The notes beneath the pieces are model-generated. The model saw only the letters and a list, made by a program, of their open reading frames with translations. It had not been told where the DNA came from and ran no database searches. Below are positions 60,531-64,000 of a stretch of DNA of 64,000 bases, piece by piece. The position numbers were made by a program, and so were the translations under genes. The DNA comes from Salinibacillus aidingensis. Its GTDB lineage: Bacteria; Bacillota; Bacilli; Bacillales; Alkalibacillaceae. How positions within the stretch are numbered: position 1 is the stretch's first letter; every line of letters starts with the position of its first letter. Location: contig NZ_BAAADO010000002.1 of NCBI RefSeq assembly GCF_039522525.1, positions 1 to 64,000 on the forward strand, read 5' to 3'.

Positions 60531-61024
60531 GATTAGAACCTCCTATGGAAAAATGTAAGGTGATTGTTATTATTAGAGAACAAGAACTATCTACCTTCTC
60601 TTTTTCGATTTCAGATTATTTAACTATTCTACTAAATAAACTTCTATAACAGTTCTTAAAAATCCTTTGAGATTAAAAGCTTAACAGACAAAACTCCACG
60701 ATGTAATAACACCGTGAAGTTTTAGTTTCTAAATATAAGTGATTCGATACCAATCCACATAAAATTACCAATAAATTATGGCGGTTTTAAAAATTTACGT
60801 GACCGCAATCTCTGGATAATCCTTATAAGTGTTTAAGCCCGTTCCTAACGCAGTTCCATCCTGGTTCATGATCTTGCCCGCAGAGACTCAAAGCTAAGTG
60901 AAAAAACTGCATGTAGTACTACCTTCCAAGAGAGTGCAAATAAACCTTGAATACTATAAATTTGACGATGTTCCTTAAAAATTTGTTCAGTTTAGTGTTC
61001 ACATATCATGTCACCTATATACGG
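60531..61024. other. AT-rich intergenic region, possible gene debris
   Basis: About 490 bases. A hairpin at 60690-60723 is the only clear structure. On the minus strand a short frame ending near 60810 reads NQDGTALGTGLNTYKDYPE, which looks protein-like but has no start and no known family. I see no full gene. Confidence 0.5.
60690..60723 (-). terminator. Possible terminator downstream of prpB
   Basis: AAAACTCCACG and CGTGAAGTTTT pair with one mismatch around a 12-base loop. It lies 300 bases after prpB, so the link is uncertain. Confidence 0.45.
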
Positions 61025-61946
61025 CTACTCTCCCCCACCCTCCTCTTTCAAAACCGTCTTTGCAATATTCCCATCTAATTCTTCAAATTCAGCCAACGAG
61101 TTGATATCTATCATACAGTTCTTTGCGCGTATGCATATCAGAAAGCCCATTTTTCTGGGTTCCTTCTTCGATAATGAGCTGGAAGATTCGCTCATAGGCT
61201 TTTGCAGCTACCCTTAAGGACTTAACAGGATAAATTACCATACGTAAGCCCATATTCTGAAATTCCTGTGCGGAGAAATACGGTGTCTTGCCAAACTCTG
61301 TCATATTAGCAAGTAGTGGAGCATCAATCTTCTCTGCAAATAGACGAAACTCCTCTTCTGTCTGTAATGCCTCTAGGAAAATAGCATCTGCGCCGGCTTC
61401 CTCATAAAATTCTGCCCGTTTTATTGCCGCATCAATACCTTCAACTGCTTTTGCATCCGTACGTGCCACAACGACTAAGGTAGGTGCTACTTCTTTGATT
61501 GCTTTAATTTTTTGTGCCAATTCCTCTTTCGTAACGAGTTGTTTCCCATTTAAATGCCCACACTTTTTTGGAAGTTGCTGATCTTCAATTTGAACAGCAG
61601 CTACTTTCGCCTCGACCATCTCAACAGCAGTGCGGGCTACATTCAAAACACCGCCAAATCCAGTATCGATATCGACAAGGACGGGAAGATTAGTAGCCCG
61701 AACCAATTCCTTAGCACGGTTTGCCATTTCTGTTGAGGTAATCAACCCCAAATCTGGGAGTCCAAGGCTTGCTGTATAGGCACCACCTGAAAGATAAAGG
61801 GATGAGAAACCCGTCTTTTTGGCGACAAGAGCAGCCATGGCATCATGGGCTCCAGGAATTTGCAGGATATCAGCATTCTTCATTCGTTTCTTAAACTGAC
61901 TCGATAATTCTTCTTGTGTTGCTAACTCATCAATCATCCATACCAT
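61025..61946 (-). pseudogene. prpB: Methylisocitrate lyase PrpB (MmgF type) with a C-terminal frameshift
   Basis: A PEP mutase/isocitrate lyase-family enzyme of the methylcitrate cycle. Substrate blocks PGAHDAMAALVAKKTGF, VDIDTGFGGVLN, IEDQQLPKKCGHLNGK with the catalytic Cys, and VARTDAKAVEGID are intact. The open frame stops at 61089 after DRYQLVG (285 residues). The sequence past that stop in another frame reads AEFEELDGNIAKTVLKEE, the expected C-terminus of the family, ending at 61025. One extra base near 61094-61105 explains this. ATG 61946 lies nine bases after AAGGAGG. The enzyme lacks its last 20 or so residues and may be impaired. Confidence 0.8.
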
Positions 61947-62067
61947 TGTTAGGATCCTCCTTCGCATTGGACAGATACAATTCCCATTTAGATCTGAAAA
62001 ACATATTAGCTATCCCAGCATGAATCTATTCCTACCAGACCCGTAAACTATCAAATAATCTTATAAA

Positions 62068-62221
62068 GTGAAACTTCCATTAGGGAGGGATATTCTCCAT
62101 GGACCACTGTGGTTAGTTGAACTTATCAGGTATTTACCGGCCGTTTATCACCTACTTAGTCTTGTTGGTTTTCCCTTATGACTTGATGTGGGAGGATTAC
62201 GACCGGGTAATGCGTGATAAA
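62068..62221 (+). mobile_element. Palindromic element copy E, decayed
   Basis: 154 nt after ATAAA (62063-62067), ending GCGTGATAAA. The ends and the GTTAGTTGAACTTATCAGG centre are kept, but both hairpin stems have mismatches (ATTAGGGAGGG facing CCACTGTGG; ACCGGCCGT facing ACGACCGGGT). Located between the broken prpD and prpB. Confidence 0.75.
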
Positions 62222-62240
62222 AAGTGGAATTCCTTATATA

Positions 62241-63383
62241 TTACGTTAAAAACAAGTCAACAAACTTATTTACGTCCATTGCTGAAAGCTTCTGATAATC
62301 ATAGCTTACAGCTTCTATTTTCTCTACCTGTTTTTTTGTAAATTTTGTAGAAAGATTGTCTTTGTATTTCTTCCGTATTTTAGGGATCGCTTCTTCTCGG
62401 CGGAACCGGTGTCCAAGTGGGTATTCACTAGCCACGTTTTCCGTTGCAGTACCGTCCGTATAGAAGACTTGAACAGCATTTGCAATTGATCGTTTATTCG
62501 GATCAAGGTAATCTTTCGTGTAAGCTTCATTTTCTTGTATAATCATTTTTATCTCGCAATTCATCGATTTTCGGATCAGCAGCCGCTTCATTTTCATAGT
62601 CTTCTGCTGTAATCCCCCCTTTTATAAGCCCAATAGCTGTGATGTACTGGATGCAGTGATCCCAATCCGCCGAGTTATATAAAGGCCCCTTTTTGTCGAT
62701 AATCCTAATGGCGGACTCATGAGTTGTAATTTGAATAGAATCAATTTCATTTAGACGATTTCTCACATCCGGGTGTAACTGTACAGCCGCTTCTGCTGCA
62801 GTCTGAGCATGAAATTCGGCTGGATAGGATACTTTAAATAGCACGTTTTCCATGACATAACTACCAAGGGGCTGACTAAGTACAATGTTTTGGTTGTTAA
62901 ACAGGACATCCTGGAACCCCCATTTTGGAGCACTTAAGGCAGTTTCATAGCCCATTTCTCCATTGACCGCCATCATGGCCAGCTGAACCCCCCTGCTGGT
63001 AGCATCCCCGGCAGCCCATGATTTTCGAGACCCGGTGTCGGGTGCATGCCGGTATGTACGGAGACTGGAATTATCAATCCAGGCGTTGGACAATGCATTG
63101 ATTATTTCTTCCCGTCCACCACCTAGCATTTTAGTTACCACGGCTGTAGTAGCGACTTTTACATATAATACGTGATCAAGTCCTACACGATTCAGGCTAT
63201 TTTCCAGTGCAAGGATTCCCTGAATTTCATGAGCTTTAATCATCATTTCCAGTACTTCTTCAACACGTATCGGGTTTTCTCCCTTGCTAAGTCTTCCTGA
63301 CTGACATAGTCAGCAACGGCCAGAATGCCTCCGAGATTATCAGATGGGTGACCCCATTCAGCGGCAAGCCAAGAAATTGCATT
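62241..63383 (-). pseudogene. prpD: 2-methylcitrate dehydratase PrpD (MmgE type), truncated and frameshifted
   Basis: Three frames together give a PrpD body: ISWLAAEWGHPSDNLGGILA (from 63380), then MIKAHEIQGILALENSLNRV, then DYLDPNKRSIANAVQVFYTD to the stop codon at 62241. The first shift is near 63280-63285 (one base missing in a G run: LAR then GENPIRVEEVLE). The second is in an A5 run at 62546-62550 (one extra base: LRDK then MIIQENEAY). About 100 residues of the N-terminus are gone; the sequence switches at 63383 to an unrelated ATPase gene. The gene cannot be functional. Confidence 0.85.
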
Positions 63384-64000
63384 CTAAAACCATTCCATCT
63401 GTTCTTCTTCACCTAACCTTTCCATTCCTTCTGGTTCGTGGTCTTGGAAATACGCATGATGTAGCCACTTCTCTTTTGTCATCACTCTTTTACTTGAATC
63501 TTGAGATGACCGGAGACGGCAACTATAGATAATTGGGAAGTAATCCTGCAAAAATTTCCCTTCTGCATGGGCAGTTAGGGCAATAATTTGAAAGCCTAGT
63601 TGTTCGGCAACGAAAAATACCGGGTTTAATACATGATCACTGGATGCTTTCCCAAATGGGTTATCCAAAATAACGGCTCGATGTCGTTTCATATTCGACT
63701 GTAAATGCTGCTTTTTCTCCGCTACATAATTCAAAATCCCTAAGAAAAGAGTCATATTTTTACTCCACTTTTCTCCTCCAGACCAAACGTTACTCTGTTC
63801 CCATGAGTACGACCGGGATGTCACTTTATTATCATTGGTCACTTTTCGGCAGCTAACTTTCATTACTTCTTGATTCATGACGATTTGCAGCAATGATTTG
63901 GTTTGCAGCCACATTTCTACATCTTGTCTAACTTTCCCTTCATCTTGCAAGCCCTGGTCATTAATAAAGCGCTCAGACTCTAACTGATGCAGGATCCATT
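63384..64000 (-). CDS. C-terminal part of a large SMC/SbcC-like ABC ATPase, continuing past the window
   Basis: The open frame runs from the window edge to TAG at 63384, about 205 residues. It has an ABC signature WSGGEKWSKNMTLFLGIL, Walker B AVILDNPFGKASSDHVL, and a His-switch region IIALTAHAEGK, followed by an acidic end MERLGEEEQMEWF. This is the head domain of a large coiled-coil ATPase. Such proteins occur in DNA repair and in anti-plasmid or anti-phage systems, but the N-terminus and neighbours are needed to say which. The stop codon lies at the exact point where prpD homology begins. Confidence 0.75.
   Translation of the reverse strand, partial: WILHQLESERFINDQGLQDEGKVRQDVEMWLQTKSLLQIVMNQEVMKVSCRKVTNDNKVTSRSYSWEQSNVWSGGEKWSKNMTLFLGILNYVAEKKQHLQSNMKRHRAVILDNPFGKASSDHVLNPVFFVAEQLGFQIIALTAHAEGKFLQDYFPIIYSCRLRSSQDSSKRVMTKEKWLHHAYFQDHEPEGMERLGEEEQMEWF

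Overview
The window is a chromosomal segment of a flagellated, competence-capable Gram-positive rod of the Bacillaceae. Gene order comF-yvyF-flgMNKL-yviE-fliW-csrA and degV/degU/degS/yvyE follows Bacillus subtilis, ribosome sites are strong (AAGGAGG), TTG starts are frequent, and GC content is moderate. A Halobacillus, Virgibacillus or Oceanobacillus type organism is my inference; the species cannot be fixed from the sequence alone.

Layout. 1-204: edge of a probable ISL3-type insertion sequence where hag would be expected. 277-7590 (minus): late competence genes comFA/comFC running into the flagellar hook-filament junction operon, with a textbook sigma-D promoter before flgM. 7746-12112: degV, a roughly 20.5-bp-period degenerate repeat array, degU, degS and yvyE. 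12754-16220: a VanZ-like protein, an unknown anchored coiled-coil protein and two tandem LytR-CpsA-Psr genes. 16420-17016: a REP-associated tyrosine transposase between two copies of its likely REP sequence. 17212-24196: a LacI-regulated sugar locus (isomerase, ribose-type ABC transporter, Gfo/Idh/MocA oxidoreductase) with matching operators. 24267-36447 (minus): a galactose or galactoside block (MalEFG-type transporter, AraC-type response regulator, histidine kinase, membrane-anchored sugar-binding sensor, galT, galE, galK, MsmX-like ATPase). 36827-36967: two paralogous micro-ORFs. 37160-40133: a PucR/CdaR-type regulator and recQ. 40164-40963: a speG-like acetyltransferase broken by a palindromic element, with a second damaged copy beside it. 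41949-44713: nagA-nagB and nagR with a dre-like operator. 45022-54808: M4 protease, DUF779 plus aldehyde dehydrogenase, pgcA, glutamate dehydrogenase, a PemK/MazF toxin-antitoxin pair and an L-2-hydroxyglutarate-type oxidase. 54946-60530: RraA-like protein, amidase, acylphosphatase, glcF-glcD and an atypical SDR. 61025-63383: a decaying methylcitrate-cycle segment (prpB, prpD), cut at its 5' end by the C-terminus of a large SMC/SbcC-like ATPase that runs off the window.

The most unusual content is repetitive DNA. (1) A family of about 154-nt elements with two hairpins occurs five times (12390, 40515, 40835, 52708, 62068), always in the same orientation. Wherever the left end is intact it follows ATAAA. 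Stems show compensatory base changes, and one copy interrupts a gene precisely enough for the empty site to be reconstructed. These features resemble a non-autonomous IS200/IS605-like palindrome-associated element. (2) A REP family (GTGGGGACAGTCCC core) has five copies around a RAYT gene. (3) A second REP-like family lies beside pgcA. (4) The degV-degU repeat array is not explained by any gene.
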